A DNA stretch of 64,000 nt from an uncultured Clostridia bacterium (GTDB lineage Bacteria; Bacillota; Clostridia; Oscillospirales; Ruminococcaceae): the NCBI GenBank assembly GCA_947168885.1, contig CAMVNQ010000010.1:1-64000 (forward strand), written 5' to 3'. The notes beneath the pieces were generated by a model. The model ran no database searches. It saw nothing but the letters and a program-made list of their open reading frames with translations, and was not told the origin of the DNA. The position numbers and the translations under genes are program-made. Every line of letters begins with the position of its first letter. Within the stretch, counting starts at the first letter, position 1. This document shows positions 40,124 through 48,682 of the stretch, in pieces.

Positions 40124-41608
40124 ATGCGAAGAAACACTTTCATACGGATAACCGCAATGCTTCTTGCGCTGTTTATTTTCAGCGTTACATGCTTTGCCAA
40201 CAGCACTCCGGCCGGAGAAAACGGTCTTGTGACCACGAAACATACCGCAGTAATAGACGGCAAAAAGATAAGTTACAATGCCACCGCCGGAAAGATGCTC
40301 ATAGATGACGATCTCGGTCAGTACGAAATATACTTCAACGCATACACAAAGCGCGGCGTAAGCGACAAATCCAAGCGCCCCATAACTTTCGTATTCAACG
40401 GAGGACCCGGAAGCGCTTCCCTCTGGCTGCACGTCGGATGTCTCGGACCGGAGCGTCTGGATCTTGACAAAAACGGAATGGTAAAGAAAATTCCGACCAC
40501 AACAAAGGCAAACCCGTACTCAATACTCGATATTACCGACCTTGTGTTCATAGACCCTGTGGGCACAGGTTATTCCCGCACCGTCGGCGATACAGACCCG
40601 AACATATTCTATTCTTACAGCGGCGACATCATATCCGTGAGTGACTTTATCAGCCGCTATATAAGCAAATACGGCCGCTGGTCTTCGCCGAAGTATATTA
40701 TCGGTGAGTCCTACGGAACGGTGCGTGCTGTCGGCACAAGCCAGTATCTGCTGAGCCAATATCATATTGCGCTCAACGGAATGATACTGATCTCTACGGC
40801 AAACGATTTTAGTGCTATTGTGCAAAGACCCGGCAACGATAATTATTATGTAAATTATATCGCAAGCTTCGCAGCGACCGCCCGGTACCACAAGAAACTC
40901 AGCAAGACATATCAGAACATGAAACTTGAAACGTTCCTCGACAAAGTCAAGGAATTCGCTTCCGGCGAATATCTGTCTGCACTCTACAAAGGCAATTATC
41001 TCGGTTCTGCCGAAAAGAAGAGCATAGCCAAAAAGCTCTCTTCGTTCATAGGATTGCCGGAGGAAACGATACTGAACAATAACCTTCGCATAGATCTCGA
41101 AACATTCTGCAAAGGACTTCTTGCAGACGACAAGCTTATGGTCGGAAGAATGGACAGCAGATATACGGGAGCTGTCACAAGCGGTTCGATTCTCAACGGA
41201 GAGAGCGACCCATCAAGCCTCGGCACAAGCGAAGCGTTTACCTCTGCATATCTCGATTATGCATCAAACAAGCTCGGATACAATACAGATGAAAAATATG
41301 AAGTCCTGTCACTTGATATCAATTACGTATGGAATTTCCAGCTTGATAATGACATTCTCTCACAGCAGGACGATATAGCTGACATCATGTCCAAGAACCC
41401 TGCTATGAAAGTTTGGGTGACCTGCGGCTATTACGATCTTGCCACACCGTACAGCGCTGCGGAATGGGTTTACAGCCACGTTGATCTCGGGGATGCAATA
41501 AAGAACAACCTCTCATTCACTTATTATAAATCCGGGCACATGTTTTACGCCAATGAAAGCTCTCTGAAACAGTTCCGCAAAGATGCGGCAGCATGGTTCA
41601 GGAGCTGA
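40124..41608 (+). CDS. Secreted S10-family serine carboxypeptidase
   Basis: The protein has 494 residues. A signal peptide (MRRNTFIRITAMLLALFIFS, cut near CFA) is followed by the S10 fold: FVFNGGPGSASLWLHVG (oxyanion region), YIIGESYGTVRAVG with the nucleophile Ser, Asp in VTCGYYDLATP and His in KSGHMFYAN. The triad is complete. It would trim C-terminal residues from peptides outside the cell. GGAGG precedes the ATG, and it has its own promoter and terminator. S10 enzymes are common in eukaryotes and present in a subset of gut bacteria. Confidence 0.93.
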   Translation: MRRNTFIRITAMLLALFIFSVTCFANSTPAGENGLVTTKHTAVIDGKKISYNATAGKMLIDDDLGQYEIYFNAYTKRGVSDKSKRPITFVFNGGPGSASLWLHVGCLGPERLDLDKNGMVKKIPTTTKANPYSILDITDLVFIDPVGTGYSRTVGDTDPNIFYSYSGDIISVSDFISRYISKYGRWSSPKYIIGESYGTVRAVGTSQYLLSQYHIALNGMILISTANDFSAIVQRPGNDNYYVNYIASFAATARYHKKLSKTYQNMKLETFLDKVKEFASGEYLSALYKGNYLGSAEKKSIAKKLSSFIGLPEETILNNNLRIDLETFCKGLLADDKLMVGRMDSRYTGAVTSGSILNGESDPSSLGTSEAFTSAYLDYASNKLGYNTDEKYEVLSLDINYVWNFQLDNDILSQQDDIADIMSKNPAMKVWVTCGYYDLATPYSAAEWVYSHVDLGDAIKNNLSFTYYKSGHMFYANESSLKQFRKDAAAWFRS

Positions 41609-41622
41609 CAGATCTATACATC

Positions 41623-41659
41623 AAAAGTCCCGCACATATCAGAGTGTGCGGGGCTTTTA
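41623..41659 (+). terminator. Terminator of the carboxypeptidase gene
   Basis: AAAAGTCCCGCACA pairs with TGTGCGGGGCTTTT (one G-U) around an 8-base loop, the stem running into the T-run. Confidence 0.85.
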
Positions 41660-41705
41660 TGCTTTCTGCGTCAAATACCACAGACATTTCTCCGGACAGC
41701 GAGGA

Positions 41706-41742
41706 AGAAAAAATCCGTATAGCATTTAAATGCTATACGGAT
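41706..41742 (-). terminator. Distal terminator of the tRNA-Tyr transcript
   Basis: ATCCGTATAGCATTT is self-complementary with AAATGCTATACGGAT, followed on the minus strand by TTTTTTC. It is a second unit of the post-tRNA repeat. Confidence 0.85.
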
Positions 41743-41810
41743 CTACCGCCGCGTATTCGCGGCTGTGATTGCGTTACAAAAAGTATATCTGCACTCTGGA
41801 CTGCGAGACA

Positions 41811-41844
41811 GAAAAATACCGTATGTTACAGAAGTAACATACGG
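41811..41844 (-). terminator. Proximal terminator of tRNA-Tyr
   Basis: On the minus strand CCGTATGTTAC? pairs as the arms GTAACATACGG (41834-41844) and CCGTATGTTAC (41819-41829), followed by TATTTTTC. Confidence 0.88.
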
Positions 41845-41861
41845 CGAAACGGCGAATGCCG

Positions 41862-41947
41862 TGGTGGAAGCGGGTGGATTCGGACCACCGAAGCAAAGAT
41901 GCAACAGATTTACAGTCTGCCCCCTTTGGCCACTCGGGAACGCTTCC
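41862..41947 (-). tRNA. tRNA-Tyr (GTA)
   Basis: The gene is 86 bases including an encoded CCA (41864-41862). The acceptor stem GGAAGCG/CGCTTCC is perfect, the D-arm is TTCCCGAGTGGCCAAAGGGGG, trimmed here to family form, the anticodon GTA is at 41913-41911 with the stem CAGACTGTAAATCTG, a long class II variable arm is present, and the T-arm GGTGGTCCGAATCCACC has a C in place of the first T of the usual TTC loop. It lies 112 bases downstream of tRNA-Thr on the same strand and probably shares its transcript. Confidence 0.95.
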
Positions 41948-42033
41948 TCATTATAAGTTTCCGTTGCCGGAAACGAGCCTGCCCTCGGCAGAACATTTTA
42001 TATCAAATGCGATAACCGCATATTGACATAATC

Positions 42034-42059
42034 ATTGTGCCGGTAGAAACCGGCACAAT
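42034..42059. other. Hairpin between tRNA-Thr and tRNA-Tyr
   Basis: ATTGTGCCGG pairs with CCGGCACAAT around a 6-base loop directly after the tRNA-Thr CCA. There is no T-run, so it is more likely a processing signal than a terminator. Confidence 0.5.
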
Positions 42060-42135
42060 TGGAGCTGGTGGACGGATTCGAACCCCCGACCTGCTGATTA
42101 CAAATCAGCTGCTCTACCAGCTGAGCTACACCAGC
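42060..42135 (-). tRNA. tRNA-Thr (TGT)
   Basis: The gene is 76 bases including an encoded CCA. The acceptor stem GCTGGTG/CACCAGC is perfect, the D-arm is TAGCTCAGCTGGTAGAGC, the anticodon stem-loop CTGATTTGTAATCAG has TGT at 42102-42100, and the T-arm GGGGGTTCGAATCC is standard. It is upstream of tRNA-Tyr. Confidence 0.97.
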
Positions 42136-42270
42136 GAAACACGACTTCTCGTGAACTGCTTGATTATTATATCACAGTGAACGTGCTTTGTCAAGTGTTT
42201 TTTTGAAAAAATTTTTTAAAAAAATAAAATAATTTCAGCGCATCATGCTCAGACCGCATAAGGAAAGGCT
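42136..42270. other. Intergenic stretch upstream of tRNA-Thr
   Basis: AT-rich. On the minus strand it contains TTGACAAAGCACG and a later TATAAT-like box (CACTGTGATATAATAAT), giving a plausible promoter for the tRNA pair with about 17-bp spacing. Confidence 0.55.
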
Positions 42271-42993
42271 TCAGAGCCAGTAATCCACCGTGTCGGCTTC
42301 TATGACTATGTGCAGCTTGCACTTCTCGTTTCCGAATGATGCGTCGAACTTCTGGAGACTTCCCGACGAGACCGTATGCTTCTTCAGTGTCGGAAGGCTG
42401 TCGGCGGGATCGGATTCACCCTCTGACGAAACGCGGAACGTGCGTACACCGGAGAAGAAAATATCACAGATCCCGCCTTTCTTCTCGCCGAGAACGAGAC
42501 GCGCGTCACCGACAGCATTGCTGTAACTGTGGGAATAGTCATAGAGCGGGGCTCCGCTGAAATCATATTCCTTGAAAAGCGCATCGAGATTCTGCCGTCT
42601 GTCCGTGTTATCCACAGCAGAAAGGAACTCGTCAAGCTCCTGTTCCGTACAGGAAAACGGGCTCAGAAAGCATTTTGCGCTCTTTATCCTGTCCTCGCGG
42701 GAAGCGGACATGAAAAAGCTGTCTTTTCTGGCTGCCATAACAGCTATGCGCCACTGGCCGCGGAACCCGCGGGAATCCTTTACTCTTCGCCAGTCCTGCC
42801 AGTCCTTCCCTGCTCCCTTAAGCATCTTCTCCTGCATTCTGCACATTTCGTCGTAAATATCATTCGAGACACCGGCAAGCACAGGGCTCGCTGTGATCTC
42901 GGCGTACTGTGGGTCGGGGAAAGTTCCGAACTTTGCCGCAAGAATTGCTCTGTGCAGCGCGGAAAGCTCTTTGAAATCATCTATCTTTATCAT
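42271..42993 (-). CDS. Unknown 240-residue cytosolic protein
   Basis: The protein begins MIKIDDFKELSALHRAILAAK, with AAGGAG 8 bp upstream (the frame runs back to 43071 without a better start). It is soluble, with mixed alpha/beta segments (GFRGQWRIAVMAARKDSFFM, DARLVLGEKKGGICDIFFSG, CKLHIVIEADTVDYWL) and no metal or catalytic motif that I recognise. The strand-rich C-terminus might be a jelly-roll-like domain. It stands alone between the tRNA pair and pgi. The function is unknown. Confidence 0.6.
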   Translation of the reverse strand: MIKIDDFKELSALHRAILAAKFGTFPDPQYAEITASPVLAGVSNDIYDEMCRMQEKMLKGAGKDWQDWRRVKDSRGFRGQWRIAVMAARKDSFFMSASREDRIKSAKCFLSPFSCTEQELDEFLSAVDNTDRRQNLDALFKEYDFSGAPLYDYSHSYSNAVGDARLVLGEKKGGICDIFFSGVRTFRVSSEGESDPADSLPTLKKHTVSSGSLQKFDASFGNEKCKLHIVIEADTVDYWL

Positions 42994-43160
42994 ATAACTG
43001 CTCCTTATTCTATGTGGTGGGGACGGGAACGCTCTATTATTAATCTTATCCTTACCTAATATAAAGGTCAAGCCGTTTTACACAAATTTGACACAGTGCA
43101 CAAAATTTGTTTCAAAATTTATATGTTTTCGACAAAGATATTGACATAATTCAAAACCCC

Positions 43161-43189
43161 TTGCAAAAAAATCAAAATTAAGGTATAAT
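43161..43189 (+). promoter_or_regulatory. Promoter of pgi
   Basis: TTGCAA (43161-43166) and TATAAT (43184-43189) are separated by 17 bp. Confidence 0.8.
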
Positions 43190-43257
43190 AGTTGTTACAT
43201 AGAATGTATCCATGAAGATAACTATATTGTACGGAACAAAAAAGGAGAAACAAAGAA

Positions 43258-44595
43258 ATGGCACTGAAAGTAAACGACAAATATCTTGCTTCGTTCGTTG
43301 CAGAGCATGAGTACAAGGCTATCCAGCCCGCTGTTACCGCTGCACACGAGACGCTCAAGGCAAAGAACGGTCCCGGAAACGACTTCCTCGGCTGGGTATC
43401 TCTCCCGACCGACTATGACAAGGAAGAGTTCGCAAGAATCAAGGCTGCTGCAGAAAGAATAAAGAAGAACAGCGAAGTTTTCATCGTGATCGGCATAGGC
43501 GGCTCTTACCTCGGCGCAAGAGCGGCTATCGAAGCACTCCGCTCAAGTCTTTACAATTCCCTTAAAAAGGATACCCCGGAGATCTACTTCATCGGCAATA
43601 CAATAAGCCCTACATACCTGAACGAAGTCATCTCCCTCGTAGAAGGCAGAGATTTCTCGGTAAATGTAATATCCAAGTCCGGCACGACCACCGAGCCGGC
43701 ACTCGCATTCAGAGTATTCAGAGACCTGCTTGAAAAGAAGTATGGTGAGGAAGGTGCAAAAGAGCGTATCTTCGCCACAACAGACGCTAAAAAAGGAACA
43801 TTAAAGGAACTCTCCGACAAGAAGGGTTACGAAACATTCGTTATAGCAGATGATGTCGGCGGACGCTTCTCTGTGCTCACAGCCGTAGGTCTTCTTCCGA
43901 TAGCCGTTGCGGGCTGCGACATAGATGCCCTCATGAACGGCGCCAAGGCTGCTATGGACAGCTTCAATGACCCCGATATAACAAAGAACGACTGCTATAA
44001 ATATGCAGCACTCAGAAATATACTCTACCGCAAGGGACGCGAAGTTGAAATGCTCGTCGCTTATGAACCTTCTTTCGCTATGATGAACGAGTGGTTCAAA
44101 CAGCTCTTCGGTGAGAGCGAGGGTAAGGACGGCAAGGGTCTCTTCCCCGCAAGCGCTGTATTCTCCACTGACCTTCATTCTCTCGGTCAGTTCATCCAGG
44201 ACGGATCGAATATTCTTTTCGAGACTGTCGTTCAGTTCGGCAAGGCTCAGAAGGATTTCTTCATCGAGAAGGACGCTTCAAACGGAGACGGACTCAACTT
44301 CCTCGCTGACCAGAATATGTCAATAGTAAACCGCAAGGCTTTTGAAGGCACGGTTCTCGCACATACAGAGGGCGGTACACCTAACATCGTCCTCGAAGTT
44401 CCCGAACTCAACGAGACAGAGCTCGGCTATATGATCTACTTCTTCGAGAAAGCCTGTGCGATCTCTGGATATATGCTCGGCGTCAACCCGTTCGATCAGC
44501 CCGGTGTCGAGAGCTATAAGAAGAACATGTTCGCTCTCCTCGGAAAGCCCGGCTATGAGGACAGAAAGTCTGAGCTCGAAGCAAGGTTAAATTGA
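43258..44595 (+). CDS. pgi: Glucose-6-phosphate isomerase
   Basis: The protein has 445 residues, the short form usual for Firmicutes. Motifs are [18 protein letters not shown] (sugar phosphate loop), [33 protein letters not shown] and the C-terminal [16 protein letters not shown] with its catalytic Lys. It interconverts glucose- and fructose-6-phosphate in glycolysis. GGAG precedes the ATG. Codon use is strongly biased, as in a highly expressed gene. A GAGCC/GGCTC palindrome follows the stop and the P-loop gene begins 68 bp on. Confidence 0.98.
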   Translation: MALKVNDKYLASFVAEHEYKAIQPAVTAAHETLKAKNGPGNDFLGWVSLPTDYDKEEFARIKAAAERIKKNSEVFIVIGIGGSYLGARAAIEALRSSLYNSLKKDTPEIYFIGNTISPTYLNEVISLVEGRDFSVNVISKSGTTTEPALAFRVFRDLLEKKYGEEGAKERIFATTDAKKGTLKELSDKKGYETFVIADDVGGRFSVLTAVGLLPIAVAGCDIDALMNGAKAAMDSFNDPDITKNDCYKYAALRNILYRKGREVEMLVAYEPSFAMMNEWFKQLFGESEGKDGKGLFPASAVFSTDLHSLGQFIQDGSNILFETVVQFGKAQKDFFIEKDASNGDGLNFLADQNMSIVNRKAFEGTVLAHTEGGTPNIVLEVPELNETELGYMIYFFEKACAISGYMLGVNPFDQPGVESYKKNMFALLGKPGYEDRKSELEARLN

Positions 44596-44663
44596 GCCTT
44601 AAGGCTCGTTAACGGGCGGAAAGCCCAATAAATACAACAAACACAAAACGGAGGACAATCATT

Positions 44664-45065
44664 ATGGTGAAATTAATCGCAGGTAAAAAAGGAGCAGGAA
44701 AAACAAAGCTTCTCATCGAAGCGATCCATGCTGCCGAGAAGGAGAGCAAGGGCAATGTCGTTGCTATCCAGTACGGCTCTTCCCTCAACGTTGACATTTA
44801 CCACAAGATCCGTCTGATCAATATCGAAGACTATAAGATCAAGGATTATGACGATATGTACGGCTTCATCGCCGGTATGCTCGCTTCCAACTATGATATT
44901 ACACACATCTTCGTCGACGGTACACTCAGAATAGTAGGCCGTGACCTCGATCTCGTTGGAAAGATGCTCGAAAGAATCGCTCTTATCACCGAAAATGTAA
45001 CAGTTACATTCACTATTTCCGCTGAATCTGCAGATTTACCCGAAACTGTGAAAAAATATCTTTAA
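44664..45065 (+). CDS. Small P-loop ATP/GTP-binding protein, unknown
   Basis: The protein has 133 residues. The Walker A motif AGKKGAGKTKLL is at residues 6-17 and a likely Walker B at THIFVDGTLRIVG (about residues 79-91). The fold is that of a minimal P-loop NTPase; TISAESADLPETVKKYL closes the last strand and helix. The good codon bias and the site ACGGAGG suggest high expression. It is between pgi and rpmF, an association I cannot explain. It might be a nucleotide-dependent regulator. Confidence 0.7.
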   Translation: MVKLIAGKKGAGKTKLLIEAIHAAEKESKGNVVAIQYGSSLNVDIYHKIRLINIEDYKIKDYDDMYGFIAGMLASNYDITHIFVDGTLRIVGRDLDLVGKMLERIALITENVTVTFTISAESADLPETVKKYL

Positions 45066-45071
45066 TTGCTA

Positions 45072-45100
45072 TTGACAAATGAAGATATTTATGATATAAT
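45072..45100 (+). promoter_or_regulatory. Promoter of rpmF
   Basis: TTGACA (45072-45077) and TATAAT (45095-45100), both consensus, are separated by 17 bp. Confidence 0.85.
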
Positions 45101-45178
45101 AATCATCGTGCCGATTTTGATGTACCTTTTTGGTGCATTAAGTCATAAATATCGTTTGAATTAAGGGAGGTGCGAATA

Positions 45179-45364
45179 ATGGCAGTTCCGAAGAGAAAAG
45201 TTTCGAAGGCAAGACGTGATAAGAGACGTTCACAGGTATGGAAGTTATCTGCACCTGCTTTTTCACGCTGTGAAAACTGCGGCGAGCTCAAGCTTGCACA
45301 CAGAGTTTGCGGCAGCTGCGGTTATTACAAGGGTAAGGAAGTTATCGCTCAGAGCGCTGAATAA
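45179..45364 (+). CDS. rpmF: 50S ribosomal protein L32
   Basis: The protein has 61 residues. [20 protein letters not shown] is the standard L32 start; the zinc-binding Cys pairs are CENCG and CGSCG. The ATG 45179 follows GGGAGGTG. The presence of all four Cys means the zinc-containing form. Many bacteria have it next to plsX-fab genes; here it is separate from the plsX at 27-28 kb. Confidence 0.98.
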   Translation: MAVPKRKVSKARRDKRRSQVWKLSAPAFSRCENCGELKLAHRVCGSCGYYKGKEVIAQSAE

Positions 45365-45390
45365 TTTCTTACAATGTCTTAGAGCAAATC

Positions 45391-45427
45391 AAACAGCGGT
45401 TCCGCATCTCGGTACCGCTGTTTTGCT
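45391..45427 (+). terminator. Terminator of rpmF
   Basis: AAACAGCGGT pairs with ACCGCTGTTT around a 13-base loop, ending in TTTTGCTTT. Confidence 0.88.
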
Positions 45428-45537
45428 TTATATACCATATACCGCAGTTTATCACATATTCTTTCCGCATTTACACAACTGTTCAGATCCGTTCAATATA
45501 TGCGGATCCCGCATTTTTCTAAGAAAGGGGTGCATTC

Positions 45538-46836
45538 ATGGCAGTAGTCATCACTTCGGTGACACCGAAGTCGCCGGCCGCTAAAGCAGGCGTAAAAGCC
45601 GGTGAGACCCTCGCCGCTATTAACGGCCACGAAATAAACGATGCTCTCGATTACGGTTTTTACTGCTATGAGCGCACCCTCACCCTCGACCTCGTCACAA
45701 GGACCGTAAAAGTACGGAAAAAGGACGACTACGATGATATCGGGCTGAACTTCGAGACCTATCTAATGGACAAGAAGCACTCGTGCCATAACAAATGCAT
45801 ATTCTGCTTTATCGACCAGCTTCCGCCGAATATGCGCGAAACACTCTACTTCAAGGACGACGACAGCAGGCTGAGTTTCCTTCAGGGCAGCTATATAACG
45901 CTTACAAACATGACCGAAAGCGACATAGAGCGCATAATAAAGATGAAGCTCAACGTCAACGTCTCGGTACATACCACCGACCCCGAACTGCGGAAAAAAA
46001 TGCTCTGTAACCGCTTCGCGGGCGATGTTCTGCGATACATTAAACAAATGGCGGACGGCGGGATAACCATGAACTGCCAGATCGTTCTCTGCCGCGGATA
46101 TAACGACGGCGAAAAGCTCAGTCAGACACTCTCAGACCTCACAGCCCTTTACCCTGCCGTACAAAGCATAGCAGTAGTCCCGTTCGGCGCGACAAGATAC
46201 CGCGAAGGTCTGCCGCAGATAGCGCTTCACGACGCGAAGTCCGCCGGTGATGCCGTCGATATTATCGAGAGTTTCGCCGAAAAGATGCTCGCCGAGCACG
46301 GTGAACGTGTTGCCTACCCCGCCGACGAGCTTTTCATCACCGCCGGGCGCGAGCTCCCGCCGAGCGAATACTATGGGAGCTTCGACCAGTACGAGAACGG
46401 TGTCGGTATGTGGTCGTATCTGCGCGACGGCTTCATCGAAGAGCTGAACGAACGCGAGGCCGATGATCTGCCTCGAAAGCTTACGATAGCGACCGGCGTA
46501 CTTGCCGCGCCGCTCATAGAACAGCTTTCGGAACGGCTCTGCACAAAATTCACGGGCTGCGGAATAAAGGTAAACGCAATAAAAAACCGATTTTTCGGTG
46601 AGACGGTCACGGTAGCGGGACTCACAACGGGAAACGACCTCATCGACCAGCTTTCCTCTGCCGGCGACCTCGGAAGCCGCGTCCTTATACCGAAAGCTAT
46701 GCTGAAAGCGGACGAGGACATCTTCCTCGACGATGTTACGCTCGAACAGGTCGGTCAGGCACTCGGCGTTCCGGTTATACCCGTAGGCGAGGAGCCGTAT
46801 GAACTTATAGACGCAATACTTGACGCGGAAATGTGA
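45538..46836 (+). CDS. PDZ/radical-SAM/DUF512 protein
   Basis: The protein has 432 residues. Residues 5-60 form a PDZ-like domain (SPAAKAGVKAGETLAAINGH). Then the radical-SAM-type Cys cluster CHNKCIFCFIDQLP follows (about residues 82-95, CxxxCxxC), then the DUF512 region (GVGMWSYLRDGFIEEL, TGVLAAPLIEQLSERL). The family is universal in clostridia and often adjoins the GTPase gene der; its reaction is not known to me. AAGGGG precedes the ATG. Here der is not next to it. Iron-sulphur chemistry is predicted from the Cys motif. Confidence 0.88.
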   Translation: MAVVITSVTPKSPAAKAGVKAGETLAAINGHEINDALDYGFYCYERTLTLDLVTRTVKVRKKDDYDDIGLNFETYLMDKKHSCHNKCIFCFIDQLPPNMRETLYFKDDDSRLSFLQGSYITLTNMTESDIERIIKMKLNVNVSVHTTDPELRKKMLCNRFAGDVLRYIKQMADGGITMNCQIVLCRGYNDGEKLSQTLSDLTALYPAVQSIAVVPFGATRYREGLPQIALHDAKSAGDAVDIIESFAEKMLAEHGERVAYPADELFITAGRELPPSEYYGSFDQYENGVGMWSYLRDGFIEELNEREADDLPRKLTIATGVLAAPLIEQLSERLCTKFTGCGIKVNAIKNRFFGETVTVAGLTTGNDLIDQLSSAGDLGSRVLIPKAMLKADEDIFLDDVTLEQVGQALGVPVIPVGEEPYELIDAILDAEM

Positions 46837-47022
46837 TTTCCGCGTCATTTTTGTACAGGAAAATGTAATAAGTGAGATTTGTACAATACGACGAAATGTC
46901 TGCCCCGAAGCAGATAAACGTCAGAAGAAAACAGTCATATCTTGTATATGGTCAAGCCGTATATGTCAAACAGGAACTTTATTTTTTGTTGAAATTTTAC
47001 AAATATCAACACACCGTTTGCG

Positions 47023-47051
47023 TTGACTTTACGGTACGAAAGCGGTATAAT
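47023..47051 (+). promoter_or_regulatory. Promoter of the 3D-domain protein gene
   Basis: TTGACT (47023-47028) and TATAAT (47046-47051) are separated by 17 bp. It confirms the start at 47115 instead of the longer frame from 46872. Confidence 0.8.
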
Positions 47052-47114
47052 CAGCTTAATTCGTCAATACTGTTTAACGGAAGGATCAGTTTGGTATTTC
47101 AGGAGAAAACGAAT

Positions 47115-48362
47115 ATGAAAGTATCGTTCCGATCAGCTAAAAGCGGCGCAGGAACAGCGTCCACCATAATATCGACTGCCGCAGTATTGACTGCTTCGGC
47201 TGCGCTTTGCGCTGCAAAACTTGCCGCCCCGAAGACCGAAGCCGTGATCTTCGACGGCGAGTACATTGAAACATATAATACCCGTGCCGGCGATCTCAAT
47301 GAATTTATTCTTGAGCAGGATCGGCGGCTGCACCCGTTCGACCGCATAACCTATGCGGGAATGACCGAAAGCGGAGGTTACGAACTTGTTGTGGAGCGTG
47401 CTCCGGACATTACTATCGTCGCCGACGGCATAGAAAAGGAAGTAAAGGCGCTCCGCGGAGAAACAGTCTCCGATCTTCTTGCCCGGGAATGCATAACTTA
47501 CGACTACTGCGACCATGTATCTCCCGAACCCGACGCATCTATCACGGGTAACTGCACGGTCACGGTAGAACGTTCCTTCCCCGTGACGATAAATGCGGAC
47601 GGAGTAACAAAAACTACTGCGGCGGCGGGAATCACCGTCGGGGAACTTCTGATCCGGGAGGGTCTGAAGCTCGGCGGATATGACGAGATGAACTGCTCGA
47701 CCGACGATATGATATACGAGGGCATGACGATAGACATTACACGCGTGCAGTATAAGGAACACGAGAAAAAACAGCCCATACCCTTCGATACGGAGTACAT
47801 CACTTCACCGAACATAAAGATCGGCGAAAGCGAGACAGTCACCGAGGGAAAAGACGGCACGGCTATAATAACAATAACAGAGAAATATGTGAACGGCGAG
47901 CTTGTTTCCAGCGAAGCCACCGACACCGGCGTTATCGAACCGATAAACGCGGTCATAGCGGAAGGCGCGGCTATCGGTACCCCGTACAGCAAGCGCGAGG
48001 GCAACTTCACACTCAAAAACGGTATCCCTACCGAATACGAGTACGTTCTCAAAGGCAAAGTCACCGCGTACTATGCTCCCGAGGGCGTAGTCGGCACATA
48101 CAGCGGCCGTCCGCTCGTTATCGGCTCGGTTGGTGTTGACCCGGACGTTATCCCGTTCGGCTCAGAGCTTTACATCGTTTCAGAGGATGGCACACACGTT
48201 TACGGCTATGCCGTGGCTTCCGACACTGGTGATATAAAGGGCTCCGGCGTTCTCTGCGACGCGTATATGGGTACGACCTATGAGGACTGCCTTTGGTGGC
48301 AGGCGCAGTACTGCAACGTATATGTGCTCTCCGTAGGAGATAACAGCGTTTATTGGATGTGA
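47115..48362 (+). CDS. YabE/RpfB-like cell-wall protein with DUF348, G5 and 3D domains
   Basis: The protein has 415 residues. A membrane anchor or signal (about 10-35, TASTIISTAAVLTASAALCAA) comes first. It is followed by two DUF348 ubiquitin-like repeats (VIFDGEYIETYNTRAGDLNEF; VTINADGVTKTTAAAGITVGEL) and a G5 domain (about 220-300, IPFDTEYITSPNIKIGE...). The C-terminal 3D domain has VGVDPDVIPFGSELYI and YAVASDTGDIKG, with the Asp residues of the lytic transglycosylase-like active site. Such proteins remodel peptidoglycan during growth or resuscitation. AGGAGA precedes the ATG. Confidence 0.93.
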   Translation: MKVSFRSAKSGAGTASTIISTAAVLTASAALCAAKLAAPKTEAVIFDGEYIETYNTRAGDLNEFILEQDRRLHPFDRITYAGMTESGGYELVVERAPDITIVADGIEKEVKALRGETVSDLLARECITYDYCDHVSPEPDASITGNCTVTVERSFPVTINADGVTKTTAAAGITVGELLIREGLKLGGYDEMNCSTDDMIYEGMTIDITRVQYKEHEKKQPIPFDTEYITSPNIKIGESETVTEGKDGTAIITITEKYVNGELVSSEATDTGVIEPINAVIAEGAAIGTPYSKREGNFTLKNGIPTEYEYVLKGKVTAYYAPEGVVGTYSGRPLVIGSVGVDPDVIPFGSELYIVSEDGTHVYGYAVASDTGDIKGSGVLCDAYMGTTYEDCLWWQAQYCNVYVLSVGDNSVYWM

Positions 48363-48391
48363 CCCGTTCCTTCAACAGGCGCGTCTGCGGA

Positions 48392-48660
48392 CGCGCGGTC
48401 TTCGCAGACAGCGCTGGGCTTACGCAGCCCAGACCTGCGGCAGGCATTCGCCTGCACCAAAAGCTGCCGCGTTATAAAAAGACAGTTTCATCAATAAAAC
48501 AAAAATACAGCAGACCCGAACGACGAGTCTGCTGTTTCTTTATGCTTTTAAGTATATTCCCCGCTTAACAGCGCAGCTATCAAAAGCTTTAGGGAAGAGA
48601 GGGTGGGAGTTTGAGGGAGGGAGAGGATGACCCTTTCTCGAAAGGGTCTCCTCTTCCTTC
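48392..48660 (+). repeat. Composite intergenic hairpin repeat, copy A
   Basis: A GC-rich 67-bp core (48392-48458, several short stems such as GTCTTCGCAGAC and GCAGGCATTCGCCTGC) is followed about 50 bp later by a hairpin with CAGCAGAC and GTCTGCTG arms (48508-48534, then TTTCTTTATG). An AGCTTTAGGGA stretch and a GACCCTTT/AAAGGGTC hairpin (48629-48648) come next. Copy B, inverted, is at 59640-59930. It lies between the convergent 3D gene and pta and can stop transcription from both sides. Confidence 0.75.
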
Positions 48661-48682
48661 CTCATGCGCCGCAAGGCGCTGA

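Larger units (their letters stand above)
41700..41861 (-). repeat. Post-tRNA terminator repeat, two units
   Basis: Read on the minus strand, the sequence after the tRNA-Tyr CCA is CGGCATTCGCCGTTTCG, the hairpin, then CTCGCAGTCCAGAG and a second hairpin. It is the same module as at 10104-10365. Confidence 0.8.

Noticed and set aside
41593-42015. A 140-residue open frame after the carboxypeptidase gene
   Set aside because: It covers a terminator, the post-tRNA repeats and the tRNA-Tyr gene, so it cannot be a protein gene.
46872-47114. An N-terminal extension of the 3D-domain protein
   Set aside because: The consensus promoter at 47023-47051 lies inside it, and a good ribosome site and signal-like helix support ATG 47115.
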